A stretch of DNA of 64,000 bases from Sphingopyxis witflariensis (GTDB lineage Bacteria > Pseudomonadota > Alphaproteobacteria > Sphingomonadales > Sphingomonadaceae). Where the stretch lies: positions 112,771 to 176,770 of the forward strand of contig NZ_NISJ01000009.1 of NCBI RefSeq assembly GCF_002205635.1, given 5' to 3'. The first letter of the stretch is position 1. The number at the start of each line of letters is the position of its first letter. Position numbers and translations under genes: made by a program. Under the pieces are notes generated by a model. It was not told where the DNA came from. It was given only the letters and a program-made list of their open reading frames with translations, and searched no databases. Below are positions 27,997 to 37,345 of the stretch, in pieces.

Positions 27997-28359
27997 TCAG
28001 GCGAAAACCCCGACGCTCTCGATGAATTTGATCACCGAAATCGGTTTCGAGACATAGGCTTCGGCCCCCGCGGCGCGAATCTGTTCCTCGTCGCCTTTGC
28101 CGGCATAGGCGGTCACCGCCATGATGGGGACGGCGCGCAGGGTCGGATCGGCCTTCATCTGGCCGATCAGTTCAAGCCCGCTGACATGCGGCAGCTGGAT
28201 GTCCATGATGATGAGGTCGGGCGACACCTCGCGCGCTTTTGCCAGCGCATCGCGGCCGTCGCGCACCGGATGGGCGCTATAGCCATGGGCATTGAGCAAG
28301 TCGCAAAACAGGCGCAGGTTAAGCTCATTATCTTCGACGACCAATATGGTCTTGCCCAT
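27997..28359 (-). CDS. divK: Single-domain response regulator DivK
   Basis: The 120-residue receiver-only protein starts MGKTILVVEDNELNLRLFCD. It has phospho-acceptor Asp53 (LIIMDIQLP), Thr83 (MAVTAYAGKG) and Lys105 (YVSKPIS). This closely matches DivK, which controls CtrA activity through DivJ, PleC and DivL in alphaproteobacteria. It is usually followed by pleD, but here a PhnD-like gene follows. Confidence 0.9.
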   Translation of the reverse strand: MGKTILVVEDNELNLRLFCDLLNAHGYSAHPVRDGRDALAKAREVSPDLIIMDIQLPHVSGLELIGQMKADPTLRAVPIMAVTAYAGKGDEEQIRAAGAEAYVSKPISVIKFIESVGVFA

Positions 28360-28411
28360 GTTTTACGCTTTCCCCGCTTGCGTCCGCGGTCCGTTTAGGC
28401 GAATCGGCGCC

Positions 28412-28720
28412 ATGACACAATTGCCTCCCGGCGAAGGGACAAATGCTTTGCACGACGATGATGCGGCGCTGGCGCTTGGTGCGCTCGGATGGATATTGGC
28501 CGATGAGCCGCGCGCCGAACGATTGCTCGCGCTCACCGGGCTCGCGCCCGATGAATTGCGGGCGTCGCTGGGCGAGCGCGCGACGCTGGCGGCGATCCTG
28601 TCGTTCCTGACGGCGCATGAAAGCGATCTGATTGCCTGCGCCGCCGCGTTGCAGGTCAAACCCGAACAACTCGCCGCCGCGGCGCATCGCCTTGAGGGGC
28701 TGGAAGGAATGGACGCATGA
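28412..28720 (+). CDS. DUF3572-family protein
   Basis: The 102-residue protein starts MTQLPPGEGTNALHDDDAAL. The pattern ALGALGWILADEPRAERLLA with LSFLTAHESDLIACAAAL matches DUF3572, a small alphaproteobacterial family of unknown function. It is usually found in the same genomic neighbourhood as divK. It is divergent from divK and overlaps the next HAD gene by four bases (ATGA). The frame from 28292 is an upstream extension over the divK start and is not used. Confidence 0.8.
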   Translation: MTQLPPGEGTNALHDDDAALALGALGWILADEPRAERLLALTGLAPDELRASLGERATLAAILSFLTAHESDLIACAAALQVKPEQLAAAAHRLEGLEGMDA

Positions 28721-29367
28721 ACCGCCCGCTGGTGATCACCGACTGCGACGAGGTGCTGATGCACATGGTCGTGCCCTTCGCCGAATGGGTCGACGCCGAA
28801 CATGGTGTGCTGTTTCGCATCGAGGATGCAAGCTTTGCCGGGGCGCTCAAGCGCAAGGAGTGCGGCACGCCGCTGGAGGCGTCCGAGGTCTGGCCGCTGC
28901 TCGATGCCTTCTTCCGCAAGGAAATGGGGCGGCAATATCCGATCGCGGGTGCCCTGACTGCAATGGCGGCGATTGGCGCACAGGCCGATATCGTTGTGCT
29001 GACCAATGTCGGCCCCGAACATCAGGCGGCGCGGGTCGAACAGCTTGCGCTTCATGATTTTCATGCTCCGGTGATCGGCAGCCGCGGCGGCAAGGGCGAA
29101 CCGGTGCGCCGGCTGATCGAGGAATATAAACCTTCGGTTGCGGTGTTCATCGACGATCTTCCGGGGCATCATACGTCGGTGGCGCAGGAGGCGCCCGACG
29201 TATGGCGGCTTCATCTGGTCGGTGAGCCCGCGATTGCCGACAAGATTGCGCCCGCACGGCACGCCCATGCGCGAATCGACGACTGGACCGAAGCACGCGA
29301 CTGGATTCTCGCGCGCCTCGCCGAAAATATTCCCGCGCCCTCCCCCGCGCTCGCAGAAAAGGACTGA
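28717..29367 (+). CDS. HAD-superfamily hydrolase
   Basis: The 216-residue protein has the nucleophile motif TDCDEVL (Asp9 and Asp11) at its N-terminus, VVLTNVG as motif II and VAVFIDDLPGHH as the acidic motif IV region. HAD enzymes are mostly phosphatases, and the substrate here is unknown. It overlaps the DUF3572 gene (ATGA) and precedes the RidA gene by four bases, so it is part of a four-gene run. Confidence 0.82.
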   Translation: MNRPLVITDCDEVLMHMVVPFAEWVDAEHGVLFRIEDASFAGALKRKECGTPLEASEVWPLLDAFFRKEMGRQYPIAGALTAMAAIGAQADIVVLTNVGPEHQAARVEQLALHDFHAPVIGSRGGKGEPVRRLIEEYKPSVAVFIDDLPGHHTSVAQEAPDVWRLHLVGEPAIADKIAPARHAHARIDDWTEARDWILARLAENIPAPSPALAEKD

Positions 29368-29371
29368 TCCC

Positions 29372-29836
29372 ATGGATATCGCCGCCAAACTCGCCGAACT
29401 CGGCCTCGAACTGCCTCAGCCTGCGGCGCCGGTCGCCGCCTATGTCCCCGTCGTCGAAGTGGGCGGGCTGCTCCATATCAGCGGGCAATTGCCCTTCCGT
29501 GACGGCGCGGTCGTCACTGGCCGACTCGGCGCCGACATGGACGAGGCGTCGGGCTATGATGCCGCGCGCCGCTGCGCGCTGATGCTCGTTGCCCAGATCG
29601 GCAAGGCCGTGGGTGGCGATTGGTCGCGGGTCGAGAAGATCGTCAAGCTGGGCGTCTTCATCAGCAGCGCGCCCGATTTCACCGCGCAGCCCAAGGTCGC
29701 GAATGGCGCGTCCGAACTGATGGAATCGCTGTTCGGCGACGTCGGCCGCCATGCGCGCAGCGCGGTCGGCGTTGCGGTGCTGCCGCTCGGCGCGGCAGTC
29801 GAGGTCGACGCGATCGTCGCGGTGCGTCGGGTATAA
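29372..29836 (+). CDS. RidA-family protein (YjgF/YER057c/UK114)
   Basis: The 154-residue protein starts MDIAAKLAELGLELPQPAAP. It has VEVGGLLHISGQLPFRDG and the C-terminal RSAVGVAVLPLGAAVEVDAI, matching the RidA fold that removes reactive enamine/imine intermediates. It belongs to the longer branch (about 150 residues, with a Gly/Ala-rich N-terminus) rather than archetypal RidA, so activity may differ. AAAAGGAC precedes the ATG at 29372. Confidence 0.88.
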   Translation: MDIAAKLAELGLELPQPAAPVAAYVPVVEVGGLLHISGQLPFRDGAVVTGRLGADMDEASGYDAARRCALMLVAQIGKAVGGDWSRVEKIVKLGVFISSAPDFTAQPKVANGASELMESLFGDVGRHARSAVGVAVLPLGAAVEVDAIVAVRRV

Positions 29837-29843
29837 TCGCCTG

Positions 29844-30995
29844 ATGGCCGAAGCCGACCCGCCCGCGCGGACGATCTCGCTCGGCACCGGGGTAGGCGAG
29901 ATTGATGCTGCGGCGTGGGACGCACTTCACGACGGTGCCAATCCGTTTGTGAGCCATGATTTCCTGTCGCTGCTCGAAGCGTCGGGCAGCGTCGGGCCGG
30001 GTACCGGCTGGCAGGCAGCGCCTTTGCTCGTCGAGGATGAGCATGGCGCGCTGGTTGCGGCGGCGCCTGCCTATCTCAAGTCGCACAGCCAGGGCGAATA
30101 TGTGTTCGACCAGGGCTGGGCCGATGCGTGGGCGCGCGCAGGCGGCGACTATTATCCTAAGCTGCAGATCGCGGCGCCCTTTACCCCGGTGCCGGGGCCG
30201 CGCCTGCTCGCGAAGGATGAGGATGGTGCGCGGCTTTTGATCCGTGCCGCCGAGGCGGTGGTGCGGCAGAATGGGCTGTCGTCGGCGCATGCGACCTTCG
30301 TTGCGCCCGAGCAGATGGTCTTGTTCGAGGATGCGGGCTGGCTCGTCCGCCGCGACGTCCAGTTTCATTTTGCGAACAGCGGCTATGCCGATTTCGAGGC
30401 TTTTCTGGCGACGCTGACCTCGGCGCGGCGCAAGCAGTTGCGCAAGGAGCGCGCGCGGGCGGTTGCAGGGTTGCGGGTCGAGGAATTGACCGGCGATGCG
30501 ATCGGTCCCGATCATTGGGATGCGATGTGGCTTTTCTATCAGGACACCGGCGCGCGCAAATGGGGCCAGCCCTATCTGACCCGCGAGGCGTTCGACCTGA
30601 TCGGTGCGCGCATGGCCGATCGGGTCATCCTGTTGATCGCCTATGACGATGCAGAGCGCGCGGTTGCGGGGGCGATGCACTTCGTCGGCGCCGATACGCT
30701 CTATGGCCGCTATTGGGGCTGCCTGACCGACATTCCCTATCTGCATTTCGAATTATGCTATTATCGCGCGATCGATATTGCGATCGAACGCGGTCTGGCG
30801 CGGGTCGAGGCGGGCGCGCAGGGCGGGCACAAGCTTGCGCGCGGCTATGGCCCCGTCGCGACCTGGTCGGCGCATTTCATCGCCGACCCGGGGTTCCGGC
30901 GTGCGGTGGCGGAGTTTCTGGAACGCGAGCGCGCGGCCGAAGCGCAGGAAATGGAGTGGCTGGAAGGGCATATGCCGTTTCGGCGGAAGGATTAA
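29844..30995 (+). CDS. GNAT-type acyltransferase of the COG3146 family
   Basis: The 383-residue protein starts MAEADPPARTISLGTGVGE and has conserved segments NPFVSHDFLSLLEASGS, RRKQLRKERARAV, GRYWGCLTDIPYLHFELCYY and ARVEAGAQGGHKLARGY. This matches a widespread proteobacterial family of predicted N-acyltransferases (DUF482) with an unknown substrate. It lies 7 bp after the RidA gene and is the last gene of the run before a REP-like repeat. Confidence 0.85.
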   Translation: MAEADPPARTISLGTGVGEIDAAAWDALHDGANPFVSHDFLSLLEASGSVGPGTGWQAAPLLVEDEHGALVAAAPAYLKSHSQGEYVFDQGWADAWARAGGDYYPKLQIAAPFTPVPGPRLLAKDEDGARLLIRAAEAVVRQNGLSSAHATFVAPEQMVLFEDAGWLVRRDVQFHFANSGYADFEAFLATLTSARRKQLRKERARAVAGLRVEELTGDAIGPDHWDAMWLFYQDTGARKWGQPYLTREAFDLIGARMADRVILLIAYDDAERAVAGAMHFVGADTLYGRYWGCLTDIPYLHFELCYYRAIDIAIERGLARVEAGAQGGHKLARGYGPVATWSAHFIADPGFRRAVAEFLERERAAEAQEMEWLEGHMPFRRKD

Positions 30996-31010
30996 CTGCC
31001 CCGGCCTGCT

Positions 31011-31085
31011 TCGTCACCCCGGACTTGATCCGGGGTCCATGCCGTCGTCGTCGCAATGGATGCCGGATCAAGTCCGGCATGACGA
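31011..31085. repeat. REP-like inverted repeat
   Basis: The arms CGTCACCCCGGACTTGATCC and their near complement (ending CAAGTCCGGCATGACGA) flank a short spacer. It is the same family as the elements at 20719-20791 and 26209-26304, and lies between the convergent acyltransferase and Sel1-like genes. Confidence 0.85.
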
Positions 31086-31108
31086 CGCGTGTGAGCGCCT
31101 GAAAATCC

Positions 31109-31423
31109 TCAGGCCGCAAACCGCCGGGCCGCGGGGCGGCGCGCGGTTGCATCGAGCCAGGCGCGCGCCTGACGCTGGGCTTCGGAAATCTCGTCGCGCG
31201 ACATTTCGTCGGACAGGTCGGCACGGCACTTCTGGCCTTCGACATTGCCGCCGAGCGCGGCCAGATTGAACCATTTATGCGCCTGGATCAGGTCGACATC
31301 GACCCCGCCGGTGCCGGTCGAAAAAGCGATCCCGAGATCGAAATAGGCGCCTGCATCGCCGCGGGCGGCATCGAGCAGCCGGCTTTCGATCAGATATTGG
31401 GCAGACTTCAGACTGTTCGCCAT
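31109..31423 (-). CDS. Small Sel1-repeat-like protein
   Basis: The 104-residue protein contains one Sel1-type repeat: AARGDAGAYFDLGIAFSTGT followed by DLIQAHKWFNLAALGGN. Sel1/TPR-like repeats mediate protein contacts. It has no signal peptide and ends in a basic Ala/Arg-rich tail. AGGGGG precedes the ATG. A CtrA-like motif lies about 62 bp upstream. Confidence 0.8.
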   Translation of the reverse strand: MANSLKSAQYLIESRLLDAARGDAGAYFDLGIAFSTGTGGVDVDLIQAHKWFNLAALGGNVEGQKCRADLSDEMSRDEISEAQRQARAWLDATARRPAARRFAA

Positions 31424-31484
31424 GATAACCCCCTGTCACTTCCACCCCACATGGAAGCTTTCGGGGCCAATCCTTGACGTTCAT

Positions 31485-31501
31485 GGTCAACAAAGCGTTA
31501 A
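31485..31501 (-). promoter_or_regulatory. Candidate CtrA-binding site ahead of the Sel1-like gene
   Basis: On the minus strand TTAA-CGCTTTG-TTGACC differs at one base from the TTAA-N7-TTAAC consensus. It is 62 bp upstream of the Sel1-like start, a position compatible with promoter control. Confidence 0.35.
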
Positions 31502-31566
31502 CGATGATGCGAATTTCTTGGGGATAAATGACGAACTGACTGGAAAACTGCCACTTTTCGTCGCGG

Positions 31567-32406
31567 TCAGCCCACGGGATAATTGTCGATCAGCCGCGTT
31601 TTGCCCATTCGTGCCGCCGCGAGCAGGCGCGCCGAGGCGCGAAAGGTGGCGAGCTGTTCGAGGCTGTCGGCATCGGCGAGCGCGATATAATCGACGCTGT
31701 CGAACCCGCCGGCGATGATCGCGGCTTCGGCCTTCGCCAGCGTTTCATACATGTCGTCGCCGTTCGCCAGCGCGGCGGCGGCGGTCTGAAGCGCCTTGGG
31801 AAAGCTGACCGCTGCCTTGCGCTGTTCGGGCGACAGATAGGCGTTGCGCGACGACAGCGCGAGGCCGTCGTCGGCGCGCGCGATCGGGGCGCCCAATATG
31901 TCGATATCGAAATCGAGGTCGCGCGCCATGCGGCGGATGATCGCGAGCTGCTGCCAGTCCTTTTCGCCGAATATCGCGATATCGGGGCGGACCTGATTGA
32001 ACAATTTGGCGACGACGGTCGCGACGCCGTCAAAATGGCCGGGGCGCGCGGCGCCGCAATAATCGGCGCCGAGTTCGGCGACCTCGATATGCGTGGCGTG
32101 GCCCGCCGGATACATGACGCCGACATCGGGCGCCCACAGCAGGGCGACGCCCTCTTCGACCAGCATCCCGGCGTCGCGGGCTTCGTCGCGCGGGTAGGCG
32201 GCGAAATCCTCGTTCGGGCCGAACTGGGTCGGGTTGACGAAGATCGACGCGACGACATGGTCGGCGACGCGCCGCCCCATGCGAACGAGCGAAATATGAC
32301 CTTCGTGGAGCGCGCCCATGGTGGGCACCAGTGCCACGCTTTTGCCGCCCTGCTTCAGCGCCGCGACGGCGCGATGAAGCGTGGCAATATCACGGATGAT
32401 TTGCAC
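31567..32406 (-). CDS. panC: Pantothenate synthetase
   Basis: PanC joins pantoate and beta-alanine with ATP to make pantothenate. The 279-residue protein has VPTMGALHEGH (the HIGH-like ATP site), SIFVNPTQFGPNEDF, AIFGEKDWQQL and LALSSRNAYLS. The GTG at 32406 is chosen because GGAGG sits 9 nt upstream and the N-terminus VQIIRDIATL fits; upstream ATGs extend it without similarity. It is divergent from mipZ, an arrangement common in alphaproteobacteria. Confidence 0.95.
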   Translation of the reverse strand: MQIIRDIATLHRAVAALKQGGKSVALVPTMGALHEGHISLVRMGRRVADHVVASIFVNPTQFGPNEDFAAYPRDEARDAGMLVEEGVALLWAPDVGVMYPAGHATHIEVAELGADYCGAARPGHFDGVATVVAKLFNQVRPDIAIFGEKDWQQLAIIRRMARDLDFDIDILGAPIARADDGLALSSRNAYLSPEQRKAAVSFPKALQTAAAALANGDDMYETLAKAEAAIIAGGFDSVDYIALADADSLEQLATFRASARLLAAARMGKTRLIDNYPVG

Positions 32407-32491
32407 CCTTGCCCGGCCTCCGATATTGGCGGCGCCCATGCACCACCCACGCGCACGCCATGCGCCGCTGACAGGAAAATCGCAACGCCCC

Positions 32492-33313
32492 ATGACGAAT
32501 TCCGCGACGAAGCCCCCACCGCACCGGATCATCTTCGCCAATGAAAAGGGCGGGACCGGCAAATCGACTTGCGCCGTCCATTTCGCGGTCGCGCTCGCCA
32601 GCCAGGGATGGCGCGTCGCGGGGATCGATCTCGACCCGCGCCAGCGCACCTTTCACCGCTATCTCGAAAATCGCAAAAACACCGAACAGCGCCGCGAGAT
32701 CAAGCTGCCGACCCCGCATTTCGAAGTGTTCGAAGGCTCGACGATCGAAGAACTCGACGAACAGGTCGCGCGGCTGAGCGAAAATGCCGACTATCTGATC
32801 GCCGACACGCCGGGCCGCGACGATGTGTTCGCGCGCCACATGGCGACGAGCGCCGACACGCTGGTCACCCCGATCAACGACAGTTTCATCGATTTCGACC
32901 TGATCGGGCAGGTCGATCCCGAGACTTTTCAGGTCGTGCGTCCGAGCTTTTATTCCGAACTGATCTGGGACACGCGCAAGGCGCGCGCCAAGACCGATGG
33001 GCGGACGATCGACTGGATCATCCTGCGCAACCGCCTCCAGCATGTCGACGCGCATAATATGCGCCGCGTCGGCGAGGCGCTGACCCAGCTGTCGCGCCGC
33101 GTCGGCTTTCGCGTCATCCCGGGGCTGGGCGAACGCGTCATCTATCGCGAGCTTTTCCCGGCCGGGCTCACCCTGCTCGACAAGGCGCATCTGGGCGGCA
33201 TGGGGATTGGCCATGTCGTCGCGCGGCAGGAATTGCGCGAAGCAATGGGCGGGCTCAACCTGCCGGCGCGCGAGCGGATGCACCCCGACGGCGATTTGTT
33301 CGCCGCCGCCTGA
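32492..33313 (+). CDS. mipZ: Division-plane positioning ATPase MipZ
   Basis: MipZ forms a gradient from ParB at the poles and blocks FtsZ assembly there. The 273-residue ParA/MinD-type protein has the deviant Walker [42 protein letters not shown] and MipZ-typical [17 protein letters not shown] and [18 protein letters not shown]. The start at 32492 ([11 protein letters not shown]) is the natural one; the upstream part of the frame overlaps panC. It is divergent from panC. Confidence 0.93.
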   Translation: MTNSATKPPPHRIIFANEKGGTGKSTCAVHFAVALASQGWRVAGIDLDPRQRTFHRYLENRKNTEQRREIKLPTPHFEVFEGSTIEELDEQVARLSENADYLIADTPGRDDVFARHMATSADTLVTPINDSFIDFDLIGQVDPETFQVVRPSFYSELIWDTRKARAKTDGRTIDWIILRNRLQHVDAHNMRRVGEALTQLSRRVGFRVIPGLGERVIYRELFPAGLTLLDKAHLGGMGIGHVVARQELREAMGGLNLPARERMHPDGDLFAAA

Positions 33314-33342
33314 CTTTTCTCTCCCCATCAGCGAGACCTTAT

Positions 33343-34725
33343 ATGACGCATGTTTTCCACCCGACGATGCTGCGCGAATATGACATTCGCGGCGTTGTCG
33401 GCGACACGCTGTCGGCAGCCGACGCCTATGCGATCGGGCGCAGCTTTGCGACGATGGTGCGCCGCGCGGGCGGAAAGCGCGTTGCGGTGGGGTATGACGG
33501 GCGGCTGTCGTCGCCGATGCTGTGCGACGCGCTGATCGAAGGCATTAATGCCGCGGGCGTCGACGCGCTGAACGTCGGCCTCGGACCGACCCCGATGCTC
33601 TATTATGCGGCGTCAACCGAAGAGGTCGATGGCGGCATACAGATAACCGGCAGCCACAACCCCCCCGACTATAATGGCTTCAAGATGGTGTTTCAGGGGC
33701 GTCCTTTCTTTGGCGCCGACATTCAGGCGATCGGCACCATGGCCGCCGCCGGCGACTGGGACAGCGGAAAGGGATCGTCGGAGAGCATCGACATCATCGA
33801 CGCCTATGTCGACCGGCTGGTCGAGGGCTTCGCCGGCGAAGCGCTGCGCATCGGCTGGGATGCCGGCAATGGGGCCGCGGGCACCGTCATCGAGAAGCTG
33901 ACCGCGAAGCTGCCCGGTGAGCATTTCCTTCTCTACACCGATATCGACGGCCATTTCCCGAACCACCATCCCGATCCCACCGAAGAGAAGAATCTGGCCG
34001 ACCTGAAGGCGCTGGTCGCGGAAAAGAGCCTCGATTTTGGCGTCGCTTTCGATGGAGACGGCGACCGGATCGGCGCGATCGACGGCGAGGGCCGGGTGAT
34101 CTGGGGCGACCAGCTGCTGCAAATCTATGCCGCCGCGCTGCTCGCCGACATGCCCGGCGCGACGATCATCGCCGATGTGAAGGCGAGCCAGGCGCTGTTC
34201 GACCGCGTCGCTGAACTGGGCGGCCACCCGGTGATGTGGAAAACCGGCCACAGCCTGATCAAGGCGAAGATGAAAGAGGTTGGAAGCCCGCTGGCGGGCG
34301 AGATGAGCGGCCATATCTTCTTCGCCGACCGCTATTATGGTTATGACGATGCGCCCTATGCTGCGGTGCGGCTGATCGAGGCGGCGGCGAAGCTCGGCAA
34401 GAGCGTCACCCGATTGCGCGGCGAAATGGCGCCGATGGTCAACACGCCCGAGCTGCGCTTCCAGGTCGATGAGGTACGCAAATTCGCCATTGTGGAGGAA
34501 GTTCTGGACCGGCTCGCGGCAGCGGGGGCGAATATCGACCGCACCGATGGTGCGCGGGTTCTGACCGATGATGGCTGGTGGCTGCTCCGCGCGTCGAACA
34601 CGCAGGATGTGCTCGTCGCGCGCGCCGAGGCGACGGATGAGGCGGCGCTAGCGCGGCTGCTCGCCGCGATCGACGAACAGCTTGCCCTGTCGGGGATCGC
34701 GCGCGGACCGCAGGCGGGGCATTGA
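33343..34725 (+). CDS. Phosphomannomutase/phosphoglucomutase
   Basis: The alpha-D-phosphohexomutase interconverts hexose 1- and 6-phosphates for polysaccharide precursors. The 460-residue protein has the phosphoserine loop [11 protein letters not shown] (Ser104), the metal loop [11 protein letters not shown] and the sugar-specificity loop GEMSGHIFF. The latter is typical of the dual-specificity AlgC/PMM-PGM group. It is 29 bp after mipZ on the same strand. A large perfect hairpin follows the stop. Confidence 0.93.
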   Translation: MTHVFHPTMLREYDIRGVVGDTLSAADAYAIGRSFATMVRRAGGKRVAVGYDGRLSSPMLCDALIEGINAAGVDALNVGLGPTPMLYYAASTEEVDGGIQITGSHNPPDYNGFKMVFQGRPFFGADIQAIGTMAAAGDWDSGKGSSESIDIIDAYVDRLVEGFAGEALRIGWDAGNGAAGTVIEKLTAKLPGEHFLLYTDIDGHFPNHHPDPTEEKNLADLKALVAEKSLDFGVAFDGDGDRIGAIDGEGRVIWGDQLLQIYAAALLADMPGATIIADVKASQALFDRVAELGGHPVMWKTGHSLIKAKMKEVGSPLAGEMSGHIFFADRYYGYDDAPYAAVRLIEAAAKLGKSVTRLRGEMAPMVNTPELRFQVDEVRKFAIVEEVLDRLAAAGANIDRTDGARVLTDDGWWLLRASNTQDVLVARAEATDEAALARLLAAIDEQLALSGIARGPQAGH

Positions 34726-34731
34726 GTATTT

Positions 34732-34757
34732 CTCCCCTCCCGCTCGCGGGAGGGGAG
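34732..34757. repeat. Perfect 12-bp inverted repeat between phosphohexomutase and lptB genes
   Basis: CTCCCCTCCCGC and its exact complement are separated by TC. It starts six bases after the mutase stop. No T-run follows on the plus strand, so it is more like a REP hairpin or an RNA-stabilising stem than a terminator. Confidence 0.75.
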
Positions 34758-34850
34758 GCAAAAGCCGCCCTGCAAATATCTTGCCAGATTGACGTTCGGC
34801 GCGCTCCTCGGGTAACGCCCGCACAGGCCTTCACAGGAAGCGACGAGTTT

Positions 34851-35666
34851 ATGACCGACGAACCGACCCTGGCACCGCTTGCTCCCGACGGCGATCATGG
34901 CGTCGCCGAGCATCGGGCGCATGTCCAGCTGGACGCGGCGGCGGGCAATGGCCTTGCGGTGGTGTCGATCGCCAAAAGCTATGACAAGCGCGTCGTCCTG
35001 TCGGACGTGTCGCTGTCGGTGGGCAAGGGCGAGGTCGTCGGCCTGCTCGGCCCCAATGGCGCGGGCAAGACGACCTGTTTCTATTCGATCATGGGGCTGG
35101 TGAAGCCCGACGCCGGGCGCATCATGCTCGACGGCGCAGACATCACGTCGCTGCCGATGTACCGCCGCGCCATTCTGGGGCTGGGCTATCTGCCCCAGGA
35201 AACCTCGATCTTTCGCGGCATGACGGTCGAACAGAATATCAGCGCGGTGCTCGAACTCAGCGAACCCGACAAGGTGTCGCGCGAACGGCGGCTCGAGGAA
35301 TTGCTCGACGAATTCGGCCTCGCACGGCTGCGCGATTCGGCGGCGATGGCGCTGTCGGGCGGCGAACGACGCCGCGCCGAAATCGCCCGCGCGCTCGCGG
35401 CCAATCCGTCGATCATGCTGCTCGACGAACCCTTTGCCGGGATCGACCCCCTGTCGATCAGCGACATTCGTGACCTTGTCGTCGATCTGAAGACGCGCGG
35501 CATCGGGGTGCTGATCACCGACCATAATGTCCGCGAAACGCTCGACCTCGTCGATCGCGCGTGCATCATCTATGACGGCAAGGTGCTGCTCGCCGGTTCG
35601 CCGGAAGAGCTTGTCGCCGACCCCGAGGTGCGCCGCCTCTACCTCGGCGAGGGTTTCTCCCTGTGA
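34851..35666 (+). CDS. lptB: LPS export ABC transporter ATPase LptB
   Basis: LptB powers LptFG extraction of lipopolysaccharide toward the outer membrane. The 271-residue ATPase has Walker A LLGPNGAGKTT, the Q-loop region LPQETSIFRGMTVEQNI, the signature LSGGERRRAEIARAL, Walker B IMLLDEPFAGIDP and the switch His ITDHNVRETL. A 30-residue N-terminal tail precedes the core. AGGAAG precedes the ATG at 34851. lptB next to rpoN is a conserved order. Confidence 0.95.
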   Translation: MTDEPTLAPLAPDGDHGVAEHRAHVQLDAAAGNGLAVVSIAKSYDKRVVLSDVSLSVGKGEVVGLLGPNGAGKTTCFYSIMGLVKPDAGRIMLDGADITSLPMYRRAILGLGYLPQETSIFRGMTVEQNISAVLELSEPDKVSRERRLEELLDEFGLARLRDSAAMALSGGERRRAEIARALAANPSIMLLDEPFAGIDPLSISDIRDLVVDLKTRGIGVLITDHNVRETLDLVDRACIIYDGKVLLAGSPEELVADPEVRRLYLGEGFSL

Positions 35667-35680
35667 CACGCTGACGCGCT

Positions 35681-37150
35681 ATGGCGTTGGGACCCCGTCT
35701 GGATTTACGCCAGTCGCAATCGCTGGTGATGACGCCGCAGTTGCAGCAGGCGATCAAACTGCTTGCGCTGTCGAATCTCGAACTCGAAGCCTATCTGGCC
35801 GAGGCGCTGGAGGGGAATCCGCTGCTCGACACGGCGTCGGGTGACAATGATGGCAGCGCCGGCGATCCGGAAGGCGAGCCCGGCGGCGACGCGCCAGTGG
35901 CCGAAGCGGCATCGCTCGAGGCCGATCAGGCGCTGGCGGCGGACGCGGGTACTGCGAATGACCTCGACGTCGATCTCGCGGCCGAAAGCTTTCACCACGA
36001 CAGCGCGAGCGACAGCGTCGGCCTGTCGGGTGCGGACAGCGAAGGCATCGACTTCGACAGCTTTGCGGGCGCCGACGAGACGCTCCACGGCCATTTGCTG
36101 GCACAGGTCGGCGAGCGCTTCGGCGGGCTCGAGGCGATGGTCGCCGAGCAACTCGTCGCGCTGATCGACGAGACGGGATATTTGCGCGCCGACCTCACCG
36201 AACTGGCGCAGCGGCTCGGCGTGCCGCTCGCGCTGGTTGAGGCTGTGCTGGCGGAGGTGCAATGTTTCGATCCCTCGGGAGTCGGCGGGCGCGACCTTGC
36301 CGAATGTATCGCGATTCAGGCGCGCGAGGCCGACCGCTACGATCCCGCGATGGCGACGATGATCGCGCATCTCGACCTTGTCGCCAAGGGCGCCTTTCCG
36401 CAGCTCAAGCGCATCTGCGGGGTCGATGACGAGGATCTCGCCGACATGATTCGCGAGCTGCGCAGCTATGATCCCAAGCCCGGCCTGCGATTCGGTGGCG
36501 ATGCGGTACAGGCGGTCGTCCCCGACCTGTATATCCGCCAGACGGCAAAGGGCTGGGTGGTCGAGATCAACAGCGGCACGCTGCCGCGCCTGCTCGTCAA
36601 TCGCCGCTACCATGCCGAACTGGCCAAGGGGGCGGCGGCGAAGAACAAGGCGTGGCTGTCCGAACAGCTTGCAGGGGCCAACTGGCTGGTGCGCGCGCTC
36701 GACCAGCGCCAGCGCACGATCGTCAAGGTCGCCAGCGCGATCGTCAAGCAGCAGGAAGGTTTCTTTCTCCACGGCGTCGCGCATATGCGCCCGCTGACGC
36801 TGCGGCAGGTCGCCGAGGAAATCGGCATGCACGAATCGACCGTCAGCCGCGTCACCAGCAACAAATATCTGTCGTGCGCGCGCGGGCTGTTCGAGCTGAA
36901 ATATTTCTTTTCGAGCGGAATTTCGGCGACCGCGGGCGATGGCGCGGTGTCGTCCGAATCGATCAAGAGCCGGATCAAGGCGATGATCGAGGCCGAAGAT
37001 CCAAAGGCGATCCTCTCCGACGAAGTGATCGCGCAGAAATTGTCGGGCGAGGGGCACGACATCGCGCGGCGCACGGTGGTCAAATATCGCGAGGCGATGG
37101 GTTATGGTTCGTCGGTGCAGCGGCGGCGGCAAAAGGCGCTGGCGGGGTAG
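35681..37150 (+). CDS. rpoN: RNA polymerase sigma-54 factor
   Basis: RpoN directs transcription of nitrogen and other genes that need enhancer-binding ATPases. The 489-residue protein has the Gln-rich activator region (RLDLRQSQSLVMTPQLQQAI), an acidic linker (about residues 50-140), the core-binding region, a helix-turn-helix (LRQVAEEIGMHESTVSR) and the RpoN box ARRTVVKYREAMGYGSS near 462. It lies 14 bp after lptB. The hpf gene that often follows rpoN is missing; a repeat and rpmJ follow instead. Confidence 0.97.
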   Translation: MALGPRLDLRQSQSLVMTPQLQQAIKLLALSNLELEAYLAEALEGNPLLDTASGDNDGSAGDPEGEPGGDAPVAEAASLEADQALAADAGTANDLDVDLAAESFHHDSASDSVGLSGADSEGIDFDSFAGADETLHGHLLAQVGERFGGLEAMVAEQLVALIDETGYLRADLTELAQRLGVPLALVEAVLAEVQCFDPSGVGGRDLAECIAIQAREADRYDPAMATMIAHLDLVAKGAFPQLKRICGVDDEDLADMIRELRSYDPKPGLRFGGDAVQAVVPDLYIRQTAKGWVVEINSGTLPRLLVNRRYHAELAKGAAAKNKAWLSEQLAGANWLVRALDQRQRTIVKVASAIVKQQEGFFLHGVAHMRPLTLRQVAEEIGMHESTVSRVTSNKYLSCARGLFELKYFFSSGISATAGDGAVSSESIKSRIKAMIEAEDPKAILSDEVIAQKLSGEGHDIARRTVVKYREAMGYGSSVQRRRQKALAG

Positions 37151-37161
37151 CGCAGTCCTTG

Positions 37162-37246
37162 TTCCGTTCGTGTCGAGCGAAGTCGAGACACCCATCGGGG
37201 TAGCGCCACGCTGAAGGGCATCTCGACTTCGCTCGATGCGAACGGG
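37162..37246. repeat. REP-like inverted repeat after rpoN
   Basis: The arms TTCGTGTCGAGCGAAGTCGA and the matching TCTCGACTTCGCTCGATGCG flank about 25 bp. It belongs to a different family from the GATCCGGG-type repeats in this window. Confidence 0.8.
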
Positions 37247-37275
37247 AAATATGGGGATTTTGTGCCGGGCGGCGG

Positions 37276-37304
37276 TTGACATTTCACCGCCATCGCCATA
37301 GTTG
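37276..37304 (+). promoter_or_regulatory. Candidate sigma-70-type promoter of rpmJ
   Basis: TTGACA at 37276-37281 is followed after 17 bp by TAGTTG, a weak -10. It ends about 40 bp before the rpmJ start. Confidence 0.35.
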
Positions 37305-37345
37305 CGCCGCTTCGCGTACAAGCGCCAAATTATCGGATAGAGACC

